Source: an uncultured Oscillospiraceae bacterium
GTDB lineage: Bacteria > Bacillota > Clostridia > Oscillospirales > Oscillospiraceae
NCBI GenBank assembly: GCA_947629775.1
Contig: CANRFA010000002.1
Coordinates: 1 to 64,000, forward strand
Length of the DNA stretch: 64,000 bases
Direction of reading: 5' to 3'
The stretch's first letter is position 1. Every line of letters starts with the position of its first letter. Shown one piece after another: positions 41,748 to 52,753 of the stretch. The notes below the pieces were generated by a model. That model worked only from the letters and a program-made list of their open reading frames with translations, was not told the DNA's origin and searched no databases. The translations under genes and the position numbers were made by a program.

Positions 41748-41776
41748 TTGTCACCGCCCGGAATTCATGCTATACT
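41748..41776 (+). promoter_or_regulatory. Promoter of the AIM24-family gene
   Basis: TTGTCA (41748-41753), 17 bp, TATACT (41771-41776), 61 bp before the ATG. Confidence 0.75.
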
Positions 41777-41836
41777 GAACAGGTAAATTCTGCCTGACAT
41801 ACACGGGGAGGGCAGTTCCGGAAAGGCGGTAAGAGT

Positions 41837-42514
41837 ATGAAGTACGAAATCCAGGGCGAACCCATGCCGGTGGTCATCTGCCACCTCGAGAGCGGGGAGA
41901 GCATGATCAACGAGAGCGGCTCCATGGTGTGGATGAGCCCCAACATGGAGATGCAGACCACGGCGGGCGGCGTCGGCAAGGCCTTCGGGCGGATGTTCAC
42001 CGGCGAGAAGATGTTCCAGAACATCTATACGGCCAAGGACGGTCCCGGAATGATCGCCTTCGCCTGCAGCTTCCCCGGTTCTATCCGTGCGGTGCGCGTG
42101 ACCCCGGATTCCCCCGTTGTGGTGCAGAAGTCCGGCTTCCTGGCAGCCGAGCAGGGCGTGGAGCTGTCTGTGTTCTTCCAGAAGAAGGGCATGGCGGGCT
42201 TCTTCGGCGGCGAGGGTTTCCTGATGCAGAAGGTCTCCGGCAACGGCATCGTCTTCCTGGAGTTCGACGGCTCCGTCGTGGAGTATGACCTGCAGGCGGG
42301 CGAGAAGCTGGTCGTCGACAGCGGCAACCTGGCCATGATCGACGCCACCTGCGGCATCGACGTGCAGACGGTGAAGGGCGTGAAGAACGTGCTCTTCGGC
42401 GGCGAAGGTCTCTTCAACACTGTCGTCACCGGTCCGGGCAAGGTGGTTCTCCAGACCATGCCTTTGTCCACCTTCGCGGGCGCCATCGCCTCCAGGATCC
42501 CCAACAAGGGCTGA
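41837..42514 (+). CDS. AIM24/TIGR00266 family protein
   Basis: 225 residues, a soluble all-beta protein (triple-stranded beta-helix fold) with many Gly and Val residues, of the TIGR00266/AIM24 family. Typical stretches: MINESGSMVWMSPNMEMQT, GGVGKAFGRMFTGEKMFQN, and the C-terminal IDVQTVKGVKNVLFGGEGLF. No catalytic residues are known; a mitochondrial homologue affects inner-membrane organisation, and the bacterial role is not defined. It is monocistronic with its own promoter and a strong terminator. Confidence 0.88.
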   Translation: MKYEIQGEPMPVVICHLESGESMINESGSMVWMSPNMEMQTTAGGVGKAFGRMFTGEKMFQNIYTAKDGPGMIAFACSFPGSIRAVRVTPDSPVVVQKSGFLAAEQGVELSVFFQKKGMAGFFGGEGFLMQKVSGNGIVFLEFDGSVVEYDLQAGEKLVVDSGNLAMIDATCGIDVQTVKGVKNVLFGGEGLFNTVVTGPGKVVLQTMPLSTFAGAIASRIPNKG

Positions 42515-42545
42515 GAACGGCTTTCGGCCGGACATACACAGGGAA

Positions 42546-42587
42546 AAAGGGACGCTTCCTTCCGGAGGGCGTCCCTTTCCCTTTTTC
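42546..42587 (+). terminator. Terminator of the AIM24-family gene
   Basis: AAAGGGACGC (42546-42555) pairs with GCGTCCCTTT (42569-42578), followed by CCCTTTTT. Confidence 0.88.
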
Positions 42588-42692
42588 TGCGCTCCCCTCC
42601 CGTCGCGGACCGCCCGCCCGGGCCGGCGCCAGCCGGCGTGCTTCGTGCAGATTGCACAGTTCACCCCCTGCGGTTTTGTACAGGATGCCGGC

Positions 42693-42722
42693 TTGACGGG
42701 AAGAGGAATGGAAGGGTATACT
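42693..42722 (+). promoter_or_regulatory. Promoter of the SLH-PstS-like gene
   Basis: TTGACG (42693-42698), 18 bp, TATACT (42717-42722), 49 bp before the ATG. Confidence 0.7.
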
Positions 42723-42771
42723 GAGAGCATAAAAGGTAGTCATATGTCTACCTTGAACAGGAGGGATCTGT

Positions 42772-44601
42772 ATGAAAAACAGGGGACGGAACATCCTGTC
42801 CTTCGTCCTGGCGGCCTGCCTTGCGCTGACGCTGGTTGTGCCCGGCGCCTCGGCGGCCCCGGCGGAAACGTCGGAGGCGTGGCGCCGGACCGAGCCGGGC
42901 GGCGCCTATGTCACAACGCGGGTTTACTGCCCGGGATGGGAAGAGATGGACTGGGCGGAGACGCAGAAACTTGCCGTGCGCTACGCGGACACAAAGGAGC
43001 CTGTGGCGCTGACCAGCGAATTCTACCAGGGGTGGCTGTTTGCCACGGTGCCCGCGAACCAGGCGGACCGGCCTCTGGAGGCGTTTTCCGGCGAGCCCGC
43101 GCAGTTTGCGGATGCGTTTACCCGCTGGGACGGCCATGAGGCCTACGATCCCCCTATGGGGACCGACGAGCTGAACCTGCGGGGACTTCTGAACGGGGAT
43201 GGCAGCGGAAATCTCAATGCCAGCCATGTTCTGAGCCGGGCCGAGGCCTTCGCCCTGGCCGTGCGGATGCTATCCCTGCAGCCGGCGGGCGATCCGGGGT
43301 TTGCGGATGTGAAGCAGGGGGACTGGTACCATGACATCGCCTCCGCCAGCCGGGCGGCGGGACTGGCCGCGGCGGCGGAGACCTTCCGGCCGGGAGACAT
43401 GGTGACCCGGGGCGAGATGACGGTGCTTCTGTATCGGGCGCTGAAGGCCATCGGGTGGATCAGCGCGCCGGAGGGGACCGTGGAGGATCTGGACCTGGTG
43501 GACGCGGAGCAGATTCCGGACTGGGCTCTGGAGGCGTATCTGGCGCTGCAGAAGAAGAACATCCCGGTGGTGGACGAGATTGAGACCGGGGAGCTCGACG
43601 GGGAAGGAATTCCGAAGACGGTGCCCCGGGCCAACTGGTCCGTGCCCTGCACCCGGGAGGATGCCATCCTCATGGTCTATGAGGCTCAGCGGTATGTGCC
43701 CTGGTATCCCACCCAGCTGGCCATCGACTGGGGATTTGACAGGGAGATGCCGGTGATTGACGGTTCCACCTCCACGCTGCCCTATTCCCAGGCGGTCTAC
43801 GGGGCCCTCTTCTACAATTCCACCAGCCATCCCCAGTATCCGGAGAAGAACTCCAAGAGCTTCTACTCCTATGACCGTCTGATCCGGGGCGAGGCGGATA
43901 TCCTCTTTGCCTCCACGAACCCCACGGAGGACACCGTGAAGAAGGCGGAGGAGGCCGGCGTGACGCTGGAGCAGACACCCATGGCCCTGGACGGCATGGT
44001 GTTCTTCACCAACAGTGACAACCCGGTGGACAATCTGACCATGGAGCAGATCCGGAAGATCTACGTGGAGAACGCCTATGACAACTGGAATCAGCTGGGA
44101 GGTCCGGACGCGACCTTCGTCCCCTACTGCCGCAACCGGGACAGCGGCAGCCAGGCCCAGATGGAGCAGTTCTTCCTGGGGGATCAGGAGATCCACCCGG
44201 ACATCCTGCGGGAGACCACGTCCACCAGCATGCAGTCCGTGCTGACGGATGTCTGGAACGCCGGCAAACCCGCCGCAGAGGGACCCGGAGGCACCACTGT
44301 GCCGCCCACCTGGGCCCTGGGGTACAGTATCTACTACTATTATCAGGGCGCCAGCATGATCCTGCTGCCGGACAATGTTCTCAAACTTCTGAAGGTGGAA
44401 GGCGTCCTGCCAGATGATCAGACCCTGGCGGACGGAAGCTACCCGCTGGCCGGGTACAACTACACCGTAGTGCGGGGCGACTCCCCGGAGAACTCCCTGG
44501 CCCGGCGCATGGCGGCCTTCATGCTCAGCGAGGAGGGGCAGAACTGCGTGAGCAACGCGGGCTTCGGCAGACTGCCGGAGAAGGCGGATCCTTCCGCGTA
44601 A
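42772..44601 (+). CDS. Secreted SLH protein fused to a PstS-like binding domain
   Basis: 609 residues, exported: signal peptide 1-28 (LVVPGASAAPAET). The first half holds S-layer homology repeats (for example FADVKQGDWYHDIASASRAA near 178-197, and GDMVTRGEMTVLLYRAL) that would tether it to the wall. Residues ~325-605 resemble a phosphate-type periplasmic binding domain (PBP2): MPVIDGSTSTLPYSQAVYGA, the FASTNPTEDTVKKAEEAG segment, LDGMVFFTNSDNPVDNLTME, and the ligand loop RNRDSGSQAQMEQF. No pst transporter genes are adjacent and no lipobox Cys is visible. A phosphate or other anion receptor on the wall, or a structural derivative, are both possible. Confidence 0.8.
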   Translation: MKNRGRNILSFVLAACLALTLVVPGASAAPAETSEAWRRTEPGGAYVTTRVYCPGWEEMDWAETQKLAVRYADTKEPVALTSEFYQGWLFATVPANQADRPLEAFSGEPAQFADAFTRWDGHEAYDPPMGTDELNLRGLLNGDGSGNLNASHVLSRAEAFALAVRMLSLQPAGDPGFADVKQGDWYHDIASASRAAGLAAAAETFRPGDMVTRGEMTVLLYRALKAIGWISAPEGTVEDLDLVDAEQIPDWALEAYLALQKKNIPVVDEIETGELDGEGIPKTVPRANWSVPCTREDAILMVYEAQRYVPWYPTQLAIDWGFDREMPVIDGSTSTLPYSQAVYGALFYNSTSHPQYPEKNSKSFYSYDRLIRGEADILFASTNPTEDTVKKAEEAGVTLEQTPMALDGMVFFTNSDNPVDNLTMEQIRKIYVENAYDNWNQLGGPDATFVPYCRNRDSGSQAQMEQFFLGDQEIHPDILRETTSTSMQSVLTDVWNAGKPAAEGPGGTTVPPTWALGYSIYYYYQGASMILLPDNVLKLLKVEGVLPDDQTLADGSYPLAGYNYTVVRGDSPENSLARRMAAFMLSEEGQNCVSNAGFGRLPEKADPSA

Positions 44602-44673
44602 GAAGAAATGACAGACGGGCGGACCGGTTTGCAGCCGGCCCGCCCGCTTTCCGGGTATGGAACTCCCTTCGGG

Positions 44674-44715
44674 CAGAAAGAAAGGCGGGAAGCCGGCAGA
44701 GACCGGTTTCCCGCC
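44674..44715 (-). terminator. Terminator of gap
   Basis: A 13-bp stem with one wobble (44684-44696 with 44703-44715), then TTTCTTTCTG on the minus strand. Confidence 0.8.
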
Positions 44716-44761
44716 TGGGAACGCGTATATCGATACGGCTTCCGGGAAGAAGGACTGAAAA

Positions 44762-45799
<1,038 letters not shown>

Positions 45800-45825
45800 T
45801 CAGAGAGTTGCCAGGGTTCTCTATC

Positions 45826-45854
45826 ATTATAACCCGAACCGGCCGGCTTGGGAA
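45826..45854 (-). promoter_or_regulatory. Promoter of gap
   Basis: On the minus strand, TTCCCA (45854-45849), 17 bp, TATAAT (45831-45826), 51 bp before the ATG. Confidence 0.65.
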
Positions 45855-45958
45855 GTGCGGGCTTTTCGATAAATGCATGAAATTTCCGTATGATTCAGGC
45901 CGCTTTTCGGGTTTTTGACGGTTGCCGGGGCCCCGCAGGATTTTTTTCCGGCGCCCCC

Positions 45959-45988
45959 TTGACAGCCTCCCGTCCCCGGGTGTAAGAT
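45959..45988 (+). promoter_or_regulatory. Promoter of the T-box-trp operon
   Basis: TTGACA (45959-45964), 18 bp, TAAGAT (45983-45988) with TG one base upstream. Confidence 0.75.
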
Positions 45989-46009
45989 GTGGCAAACCGA
46001 ATAACCAAA

Positions 46010-46290
46010 CCGATGAAGTGAAGATAACGTCTGTTGTGCCCTCACAGAGAGTCCGGGCGGCTGAGAGCCGGGCAGAACGCAGGCAGGCAAATGGATCACG
46101 GAGGGTGCAAGGAACGGTTCCCGGGAGGGGACTCAGTATTCTGCAACGTGTGGGCATACGTCAGTTGCCGGGAGTATGTCGGTACTCCGCTGAGCGTGCG
46201 GCTCCCTTGGAGCCGTGAATCAAGGTGGCACCGCGAGCTTATACCGCTCGTCCTTGACGATTTGAGTCAGGGACGGGTGTTTTTTTATTC
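46010..46290 (+). ncRNA. Tryptophan T-box leader with terminator
   Basis: A T-box riboswitch that senses uncharged tRNA. The T-box core AAGGTGGCACCGCG is at 46222-46235. Upstream, stem I carries AAGTGAAG, AGAGAG and GGCTGAGAG elements. The specifier trinucleotide is UGG followed by A at 46092-46095, which reads tryptophan. The antiterminator bulge UGGC should pair with a tRNA 3' end GCCA, and bacterial tRNA-Trp has discriminator G73, so the two readings agree. The terminator is CGTCCTTGAC / GTCAGGGACG (46250-46276) then TTTTTTT. Uncharged tRNA-Trp should prevent termination and raise trp expression. Confidence 0.95.
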
Positions 46291-46316
46291 CCGTCCCGAA
46301 AAAGGAGGACGATTCC

Positions 46317-47798
46317 ATGTACTATCCCACGCTGAAGGAGGCCAGGGCCAGGGCGGCCGCGGGGCCCTTCCGCAAAATCCCCATCAGCAAGGAGATCCTC
46401 TCCGATTTCACCACCCCCATCCAGGTTCTGCGGGTGCTGCGCAACGTCAGCAGCCACTGCTTCCTCCTGGAGTCCGCGGAGGACAGCCAGCAGTGGGGGC
46501 GCTACACTTTCCTGGGCTTCGAGCCCACGCTGGAGGTGACCTGTACGGACGGCGCGCTGCAGATGAAGTACGAAGATGGCCGGGTGGTCCGCTCCCGGAC
46601 GGAGCATCCCGGGCAGGCCCTGCGGGAGCTGGTGGAGGCCAACCGCAGCCCTCGGATCGAGGGCCTTCCGCCCTTTACCGGCGGTCTGGTGGGCTACTTC
46701 TCCTACGACTACATCAAGTATGCCGAGCCCACGCTGGTGCTGGACGCGAAGGACGAAGAGGGCTTCCAGGACATGGACCTGATGCTCTTCGACAAGGTGG
46801 TGGCCTTTGACAACTACCGGCAGAAGATGATCCTGGTGGTCAGCGCGGATGCGGAGGACCTGGACACATCTTATCCCGCCGCCTGCGCGGAGCTGGAGCG
46901 GATGGCGGAGCTGATCCGCCATGGAGAGCCCCAGCCTCGGGTGCGGGCGAAGCTCACCACGCCCATCCGGGCTCTCTTTGACAAAGAGTCCTACTGCGCC
47001 ATGGTGGAAAAGGGGAAGCACTACATCCGGGAGGGAGACATCTTTCAGGTGGTGCTCTCCAACCGGCTGGAGGCGGGCTTCGAGGGATCCCTGCTGGATG
47101 TCTACCGCATTCTGCGAACCACGAACCCCTCTCCCTACATGTTCTATTTCACCAGCGACGACATCGAGCTGGCGGGGGCCTCTCCCGAGACACTGGTGAA
47201 ACTGGAGGACGGCGTCCTCCATACCTTCCCTCTGGCGGGAACCCGCCCCCGTGGCGCGACGCCGGAGGAGGACCAGGCCCTGGAGCGGGAACTGCTGGCG
47301 GATGAGAAGGAGCTGGCGGAGCATAACATGCTGGTGGATCTGGGCCGCAACGACATCGGCCGCATCAGCGCCTTCGGCACGGTGAAGGTGGAGAAGTACC
47401 TGTCCGTGCTGCGCTTCTCCCACGTGATGCACATCGGCTCCACGGTGCGGGGAGAGATCCGGCAGGATAAGGACGCCGTGGACGCGGTGGACTCCATCCT
47501 GCCGGCCGGCACCCTGTCCGGCGCCCCCAAGTTCCGGGCCTGCCAGATCATCAACGAGCTGGAGAACAACAAGCGGGGCGTCTACGGCGGCGCCGTAGGC
47601 TACCTGGACTTTACCGGCAATCTGGATACCTGCATCGCCATCCGCCTGGCCTTTCAGAAAAACGGCCGGGTCTTCATCCGGGCGGGAGCCGGCATTGTGG
47701 CGGACTCCGTGCCGGAGAACGAATACCAGGAGTGCCTGAACAAGGCCATGGCCGTGGTTCGGGCCCTGGAGACGGCGGGAAAGGGGAGAGACCTGTGA
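46317..47798 (+). CDS. trpE: Anthranilate synthase component I
   Basis: Converts chorismate with ammonia from TrpG to anthranilate, the first committed step to tryptophan. 493 residues. N-terminal tryptophan-binding region (LLESAEDSQQWGRYTFLGFE; feedback Ser in LLESAED), and chorismate-site motifs such as FYFTSDDIELAGASPETLVK split, GTRPRGATPEEDQALERELL, and GRNDIGRIS. The C-terminal region carries GAGIVADSVPENEYQECLNK. ATG 46317 follows AAAGGAGG. It ends in a 4-bp overlap with trpG. Confidence 0.95.
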   Translation: MYYPTLKEARARAAAGPFRKIPISKEILSDFTTPIQVLRVLRNVSSHCFLLESAEDSQQWGRYTFLGFEPTLEVTCTDGALQMKYEDGRVVRSRTEHPGQALRELVEANRSPRIEGLPPFTGGLVGYFSYDYIKYAEPTLVLDAKDEEGFQDMDLMLFDKVVAFDNYRQKMILVVSADAEDLDTSYPAACAELERMAELIRHGEPQPRVRAKLTTPIRALFDKESYCAMVEKGKHYIREGDIFQVVLSNRLEAGFEGSLLDVYRILRTTNPSPYMFYFTSDDIELAGASPETLVKLEDGVLHTFPLAGTRPRGATPEEDQALERELLADEKELAEHNMLVDLGRNDIGRISAFGTVKVEKYLSVLRFSHVMHIGSTVRGEIRQDKDAVDAVDSILPAGTLSGAPKFRACQIINELENNKRGVYGGAVGYLDFTGNLDTCIAIRLAFQKNGRVFIRAGAGIVADSVPENEYQECLNKAMAVVRALETAGKGRDL

Positions 47799-48376
47799 TT
47801 CTTCTGATCGACAACTACGACAGCTTTTCCTACAACCTCTACCAGCTGGTGGGGGCTCTGAACCCGGACATCCGGGTCATGCGCAACGACGACACCCTGG
47901 ACCCGGCGGATCTCCTGGCGCTCCATCCCTCCCATCTGATTCTTTCTCCGGGTCCCGGCCGTCCGGCGGACGCCGGCATCTGCGAGCGGGCCGTCCGGGA
48001 GCTGGCGGGACAGCTTCCCATTCTGGGGGTCTGCCTGGGTCATCAGGCCATCTGCGAGGCCTTCGGCGGCACCATCACCTACGCCCGCAGACTGATGCAC
48101 GGCAAGCCCTCCATGATGACCCTGGACCGGGACTGCCCCCTCTTCCGGGGACTTCCCGAGACCATTTCCGCAGCCCGCTACCACTCTCTGGCCGCCCCCG
48201 AGGACCGGCTGCCCGCCTGCCTGAAGGTGACCGCCCGCACGGCGGAGGGCGAAGTCATGGCGGTGGCCCACAGGGAGTACCCGGTCTATGGGCTGCAGTT
48301 CCATCCCGAATCCATTCTTACCCCTGACGGGTCGCAGATACTCAAAAACTTTCTGGAGGTTATGAACCATGATTAA
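47795..48376 (+). CDS. trpG: Anthranilate synthase component II (glutamine amidotransferase)
   Basis: Supplies ammonia from glutamine to TrpE. 193 residues, class I amidotransferase: start [19 protein letters not shown], the oxyanion/nucleophile motif [15 protein letters not shown] (Cys near 78), and the catalytic HPES of [15 protein letters not shown]. Translation probably begins at GTG 47795, overlapping the trpE stop by 4 bp (GTGA). In some bacteria TrpG also serves PabA; here it lies in the trp operon. It overlaps trpD by 8 bp. Confidence 0.94.
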   Translation: MILLIDNYDSFSYNLYQLVGALNPDIRVMRNDDTLDPADLLALHPSHLILSPGPGRPADAGICERAVRELAGQLPILGVCLGHQAICEAFGGTITYARRLMHGKPSMMTLDRDCPLFRGLPETISAARYHSLAAPEDRLPACLKVTARTAEGEVMAVAHREYPVYGLQFHPESILTPDGSQILKNFLEVMNHD

Positions 48377-49394
48377 GGAAGCCATCGTCAAGATCGTCAG
48401 CAAGGAGGATCTGAGCTACGACGAAGCCTATACCGTCATGAACGAGATCATGAGCGGCGAGACCACTCAGACCCAGAACGCCGCCTTCCTGGCGGCCCTG
48501 TCCACCAAGAGCGCCCGGGCGGAGACCAGCGACGAGATCGCCGGCTGCGCCGCCGCCATGCGCTCCCACGCCCTGGCGGTAAAGACCGATATCCCCATCT
48601 TCGAGATTGTGGGAACCGGCGGCGACGGCGCCCACAGCTTCAACATCTCCACCACCTCCGCCCTGGTGGCTGCCGCCGGCGGCATGAAGGTGGGCAAGCA
48701 CGGCAACCGGGCCGCTTCCTCCCAGTGCGGCACGGCGGACTGCCTGGAGGCCCTGGGCGTCAACATCCAGCAGAGCCCGGAGCGCTGCGTGGAACTGCTG
48801 AACGAGGTGGGCATGTGCTTCTTCTTCGCCCAGAAGTATCACACCTCCATGAAGTACGTGGGCGCCATCCGCAAGGAGCTGGGTTTCCGCACGGTCTTCA
48901 ACATCCTGGGCCCCCTGACCAACCCGGGCAGCCCCAAAACCATGCTGCTGGGCGTCTATGACGGCTATCTGGTGGAGCCCCTCGCTCAGGTTCTCATCAG
49001 CCTTGGCGTGGAGCGGGGCATGGTGGTCTACGGAACCGATAAGCTGGACGAGATCTCCCTGAGCGCGCCCACTCAGGTGTGCGAGTTCAAGGACGGCTGG
49101 TTCCGTTCCTACACGATCACCCCCGAGGAGCTGGGCCTCACCCGCTGCGCCAAGAGCGACCTGGTGGGCGGTTCTCCGGCGGAGAACGCGGCCATCGTGA
49201 GGGAGATCCTGGCAGGCCAGGCCGGCCCCAAGCGGGACGCCGTGCTGATGAACGCCGGCGCGGCCCTGTACCTGGGCGGCAAGGCGGAGTCCTGGAAGGA
49301 CGGCGTGGCCCTGGCGGCGGAGCTCATCGACTCCGGTAAGGCCGCCGCGGTGCTGGAGAAGTTCATCGAGGTATCCAACCGCCCGGAGGCGTAA
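48369..49394 (+). CDS. trpD: Anthranilate phosphoribosyltransferase
   Basis: Adds PRPP to anthranilate to give phosphoribosyl-anthranilate. 341 residues. PRPP-binding motif [20 protein letters not shown] (about 78-97), then the loop [20 protein letters not shown] (about 107-126), and [11 protein letters not shown]. Standard length, with a GGAGGT site. It lies directly between trpG and trpC. Confidence 0.96.
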   Translation: MIKEAIVKIVSKEDLSYDEAYTVMNEIMSGETTQTQNAAFLAALSTKSARAETSDEIAGCAAAMRSHALAVKTDIPIFEIVGTGGDGAHSFNISTTSALVAAAGGMKVGKHGNRAASSQCGTADCLEALGVNIQQSPERCVELLNEVGMCFFFAQKYHTSMKYVGAIRKELGFRTVFNILGPLTNPGSPKTMLLGVYDGYLVEPLAQVLISLGVERGMVVYGTDKLDEISLSAPTQVCEFKDGWFRSYTITPEELGLTRCAKSDLVGGSPAENAAIVREILAGQAGPKRDAVLMNAGAALYLGGKAESWKDGVALAAELIDSGKAAAVLEKFIEVSNRPEA

Positions 49395-49399
49395 GGACC

Positions 49400-50188
49400 A
49401 TGACCATTCTGGACCAGCTGGCGGACCACGCCCGCCGCCGGGTAGCGGCGGACCGGGAGAGGATCAGCCTGGAGGCCATGCGGGAGCTGGCGGCACAGGG
49501 CGGGGCGGCGGACGGCGCAGCCTTCGCCGCCGCCTTGGGCCGGCCCGGCCTCTCCTTTATCTGCGAAGTGAAGCGGGCCTCTCCCTCCAGGGGGCTCATC
49601 GCCCCGGAGTTCCCCTACCGGGAGATCGCCCGCAGCTACGAGGAGGCCGGCGCGGACGCCGTTTCCTGCCTGACGGAGCCGAAGTGGTTCCTGGGGTCGG
49701 ATCAGATCTTTCGGGAGATCCGGTCGGAGATTGCCCTGCCCATGCTGCGCAAGGACTTTACGGTGGACGAATACCAGATTCTCCAGGCGAAGACCATGGG
49801 GGCCAACGCCGTGCTCCTGATCTGCGCCATTCTGGATACGAAGACCGTGGAGCGGTATCTGGAACTCTGCGGGTCCCTGGGACTGGCGGCCCTGGTGGAG
49901 ACCCACAACGAGGCGGAGATCGACTCCGCCCTCTCCGCCGGAGCGAAGATTCTGGGGGTCAACAACCGCAATCTGAAGGACTTTTCCGTGGACTTCTCCA
50001 ACGCCGCCCGGCTGCGGGACCGGATTCCTCCGGAGGTGCTCTATGTGGCGGAGAGCGGCGTCACCGGTCCGGAGGATGCCGCCGCGCTGAAGAAGATCGG
50101 GGCGGACGCGGTGCTCATGGGCGAGGTGCTCATGCGCGCCCGGGATAAAAAGGGCCTGCTGGCGGCCATGCGGGAGGCGGCGCAATGA
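49400..50188 (+). CDS. trpC: Indole-3-glycerol phosphate synthase
   Basis: Closes the indole ring from carboxyphenylamino-deoxyribulose phosphate. 262 residues, a single-domain TIM barrel. Catalytic motifs: SFICEVKRASPSRGLI (about 53-68), LRKDFTVDEYQI, LVETHNEAEIDSAL, GVNNRNLKDF and AESGVTGPEDAAAL. It starts 5 bp after trpD and overlaps trpF by 4 bp (ATGA). Confidence 0.96.
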   Translation: MTILDQLADHARRRVAADRERISLEAMRELAAQGGAADGAAFAAALGRPGLSFICEVKRASPSRGLIAPEFPYREIARSYEEAGADAVSCLTEPKWFLGSDQIFREIRSEIALPMLRKDFTVDEYQILQAKTMGANAVLLICAILDTKTVERYLELCGSLGLAALVETHNEAEIDSALSAGAKILGVNNRNLKDFSVDFSNAARLRDRIPPEVLYVAESGVTGPEDAAALKKIGADAVLMGEVLMRARDKKGLLAAMREAAQ

Positions 50189-50790
50189 CGAAGATCAAGA
50201 TCTGCGGCCTGTACCGTCCGGAGGACATCCGGGCGGTAAACGAAGCGGGACCGGACTTGTGCGGCTTCATTGTTCACTTTCCCCGCAGCCACCGCAGTCT
50301 GGAGCCGGACCGGGTGCGGGAACTGCGCCGGGGACTGCGGGAAGGCATCACACCGGTGGGAGTTTTTGTGGACCAGCCGGCGGAATACGTGGCGGAGCTC
50401 CTGAAGGACAATACCCTGTCTGTGGCTCAGCTCCACGGTCACGAGGACGAGGACTACATCGCCCGGCTGCGGGCCCTGGCCCCCGGACATCCCATCTGGA
50501 AGGCCTTCAAAGTGCGCACACAGGAGGACCTGGCGGCGGCCAACGCCTCGTCGGCGGACTGTGTGCTGCTGGATAACGGCTACGGCACCGGACAGGTGTT
50601 TGACTGGACCCTGGCGGGAGGGATTACCCGCCCCTTCCTGCTGGCGGGCGGCCTGACGCCGGAAAATATTCCCCAGGCGGTGGCGCAGCTTCACCCCATG
50701 GGACTGGATATTTCCAGCGGGGTGGAGACGGAAAAGCGGAAGGATCCGGACAAGATACAGGCGGCGGTAGCCGCCGCACGAAAGGAATGA
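50185..50790 (+). CDS. trpF: Phosphoribosylanthranilate isomerase
   Basis: Isomerises phosphoribosyl-anthranilate to CdRP. 201-residue TIM barrel. Start [20 protein letters not shown] with the catalytic Cys in KICGL; substrate loop [20 protein letters not shown]; phosphate site [14 protein letters not shown] and the C-terminal [20 protein letters not shown] (catalytic Asp). It is a separate gene here, not fused to trpC as in enterics. It overlaps trpC and trpB by 4 bp each. Confidence 0.95.
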   Translation: MTKIKICGLYRPEDIRAVNEAGPDLCGFIVHFPRSHRSLEPDRVRELRRGLREGITPVGVFVDQPAEYVAELLKDNTLSVAQLHGHEDEDYIARLRALAPGHPIWKAFKVRTQEDLAAANASSADCVLLDNGYGTGQVFDWTLAGGITRPFLLAGGLTPENIPQAVAQLHPMGLDISSGVETEKRKDPDKIQAAVAAARKE

Positions 50791-51980
50791 GCACAGTGTC
50801 CAAGGGACGCTTTGGCATCCACGGCGGGCAGTACATGCCTGAGACCCTGATGAACGCGGTCATCGAGCTGGAGGAGGCCTACAATCACTACAAGGACGAT
50901 CCGGAGTTCAACCGGGAACTGACGGAGCTCTTTAACGAATATGCGGGACGGCCCTCCCGTCTGTATTTCGCGAAGCGCATGACGGAGGATCTGGGCGGGG
51001 CGAAGATCTACCTCAAGCGGGAGGATCTGAACCACACCGGCGCCCATAAGATCAACAACGTGCTGGGACAGGCCCTGCTGGCGAAGAAGATGGGCAAGAC
51101 CCGTCTCATCGCCGAAACCGGCGCGGGACAGCACGGCGTGGCCACCGCTACCGCCGCTGCCCTCCTGGATATGGAGTGCGTGGTATTCATGGGGGAGGAG
51201 GACACCCGCCGCCAGGCCCTGAACGTCTACAAGATGCGGCTGCTGGGGTCCAAAGTGGTGCCCGTGACCACCGGGACCGCTACCCTGAAAGACGCTGTCT
51301 CCGAGGCCATGCGGGAGTGGACCTCCCGTATCGCGGATACCCATTACTGCCTGGGGTCCGTCATGGGCCCCCATCCCTTCCCCACCATCGTCCGGGATTT
51401 CCAGTCTGTCATCTCCCGGGAGATTAAACAGCAGCTGCTGGAGAAAGAAGGCCGGCTGCCGGACGCCGTTCTGGCCTGTGTGGGCGGCGGCTCCAACGCC
51501 ATCGGCGCCTTCTACCACTTCATCCAGGATCCCTCCGTGCGGCTCATCGGATGCGAGGCCGCCGGACGGGGCGTGGACACCTTTGAGACCGCGGCGACCA
51601 TCGCCACCGGACGGCTTGGCATCTTCCACGGCATGAAGAGCTATTTCTGCCAGGACGAATACGGCCAGATCGCCCCGGTGTACTCCATCTCCGCCGGCCT
51701 GGACTACCCGGGCATCGGACCGGAGCACGCCTGGCTGCACGACATCGGCCGGGCGCAGTATGTGCCCATCACGGACGAGCAGGCGGTGGACGCCTTCGAA
51801 TACATGAGCCGCCTGGAGGGAATCATCCCCGCCATCGAGTCGGCCCACGCCGTGGCCTATGCCCGGGAACTGGCGCCCACCATGGAGCGGGATCAGATCA
51901 TTGTCATCAACATCTCCGGCCGGGGCGACAAGGACTGCGCCGCCATCGCCCGCTACAGAGGGGAGGAGCTTGCAGAATGA
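50787..51980 (+). CDS. trpB: Tryptophan synthase beta subunit
   Basis: A PLP enzyme joining indole and serine to tryptophan. 397 residues. PLP lysine is in [20 protein letters not shown] (Lys near 89). Other motifs: [36 protein letters not shown], and a C-terminal [15 protein letters not shown]. This is the TrpB1-type sequence normally paired with TrpA. It overlaps trpF and trpA by 4 bp each. Confidence 0.97.
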   Translation: MSTVSKGRFGIHGGQYMPETLMNAVIELEEAYNHYKDDPEFNRELTELFNEYAGRPSRLYFAKRMTEDLGGAKIYLKREDLNHTGAHKINNVLGQALLAKKMGKTRLIAETGAGQHGVATATAAALLDMECVVFMGEEDTRRQALNVYKMRLLGSKVVPVTTGTATLKDAVSEAMREWTSRIADTHYCLGSVMGPHPFPTIVRDFQSVISREIKQQLLEKEGRLPDAVLACVGGGSNAIGAFYHFIQDPSVRLIGCEAAGRGVDTFETAATIATGRLGIFHGMKSYFCQDEYGQIAPVYSISAGLDYPGIGPEHAWLHDIGRAQYVPITDEQAVDAFEYMSRLEGIIPAIESAHAVAYARELAPTMERDQIIVINISGRGDKDCAAIARYRGEELAE

Positions 51981-52753
51981 GCCGTATTCAGGAAGCCTTT
52001 GCCGCCGGTAAGGCCTTTATCCCCTTCATCACCTGTGGGGATCCGGATCTGGAGACCACGGCCGCTGCCGTGCGGGCCATGGCCCGTGCCGGCGCCAGTC
52101 TCATCGAACTGGGCATTCCCTTTTCGGATCCCACCGCGGAAGGCCCGGTCATCCAGGCCGCCAATGTGCGCTCCCTCAGCGCCGGCACCACCACAGATAA
52201 GATTTTTGACCTGGTACAGGATCTGCGCCGGGATGTGACCATCCCCATGGTCTTCATGACCTACGCCAATGTGGTATTCTCCTACGGGATGGACCGCTTC
52301 CTGTCCCGGGCCGCGGAAGTGGGGATGGACGGCCTCATCCTGCCGGACGTGCCCTTTGAGGAGAAAGAGGAATTCGCCCCCGCCTGCCGGGAGCACGGCC
52401 TGGAGCTGATCTCCCTGATCGCTCCCACCTCGGAAGGGCGTATTGCCAGCATCGCCGCCGCCGCCGAGGGCTTTGTCTACTGCGTCTCCTCTCTGGGCGT
52501 CACCGGTGTGCGCAGCGTGATCACTACGGATATCGGGGCCATGGTGGCCCTGGTGCGCAAGGCGAACCCGACCATTCCCTGCGCCGTGGGCTTTGGCATT
52601 TCCACGCCGGAGCAGGCGAAGAAGATGGCGGGACTCTCGGACGGCGCCATTGTGGGCAGCGCCATCGTGAAGCTGATGGCTCAGTACGGCCGGGAGGCCG
52701 TGCCCCATGTGGAGGCCTATGTCCGCAGCATGGTGGAAGCCGTAAAGAGCTGA
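51977..52753 (+). CDS. trpA: Tryptophan synthase alpha subunit
   Basis: Cleaves indole-glycerol phosphate to indole, which is channelled to TrpB. 258-residue TIM barrel. Catalytic glutamate in [20 protein letters not shown] (about 34-53), catalytic aspartate in [17 protein letters not shown] and [16 protein letters not shown], and the phosphate site [18 protein letters not shown]. Last gene of the operon; the following ~200 bp hold only GC-rich hairpins without a clear T-run terminator. Confidence 0.97.
   Translation: MSRIQEAFAAGKAFIPFITCGDPDLETTAAAVRAMARAGASLIELGIPFSDPTAEGPVIQAANVRSLSAGTTTDKIFDLVQDLRRDVTIPMVFMTYANVVFSYGMDRFLSRAAEVGMDGLILPDVPFEEKEEFAPACREHGLELISLIAPTSEGRIASIAAAAEGFVYCVSSLGVTGVRSVITTDIGAMVALVRKANPTIPCAVGFGISTPEQAKKMAGLSDGAIVGSAIVKLMAQYGREAVPHVEAYVRSMVEAVKS

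Noticed and set aside
46010-46290. Possible tRNA or transcript for a small gene before trpE
   Set aside because: The AAGGTGGCACCGCG core and UGG specifier make it a T-box leader; no cloverleaf or frame.
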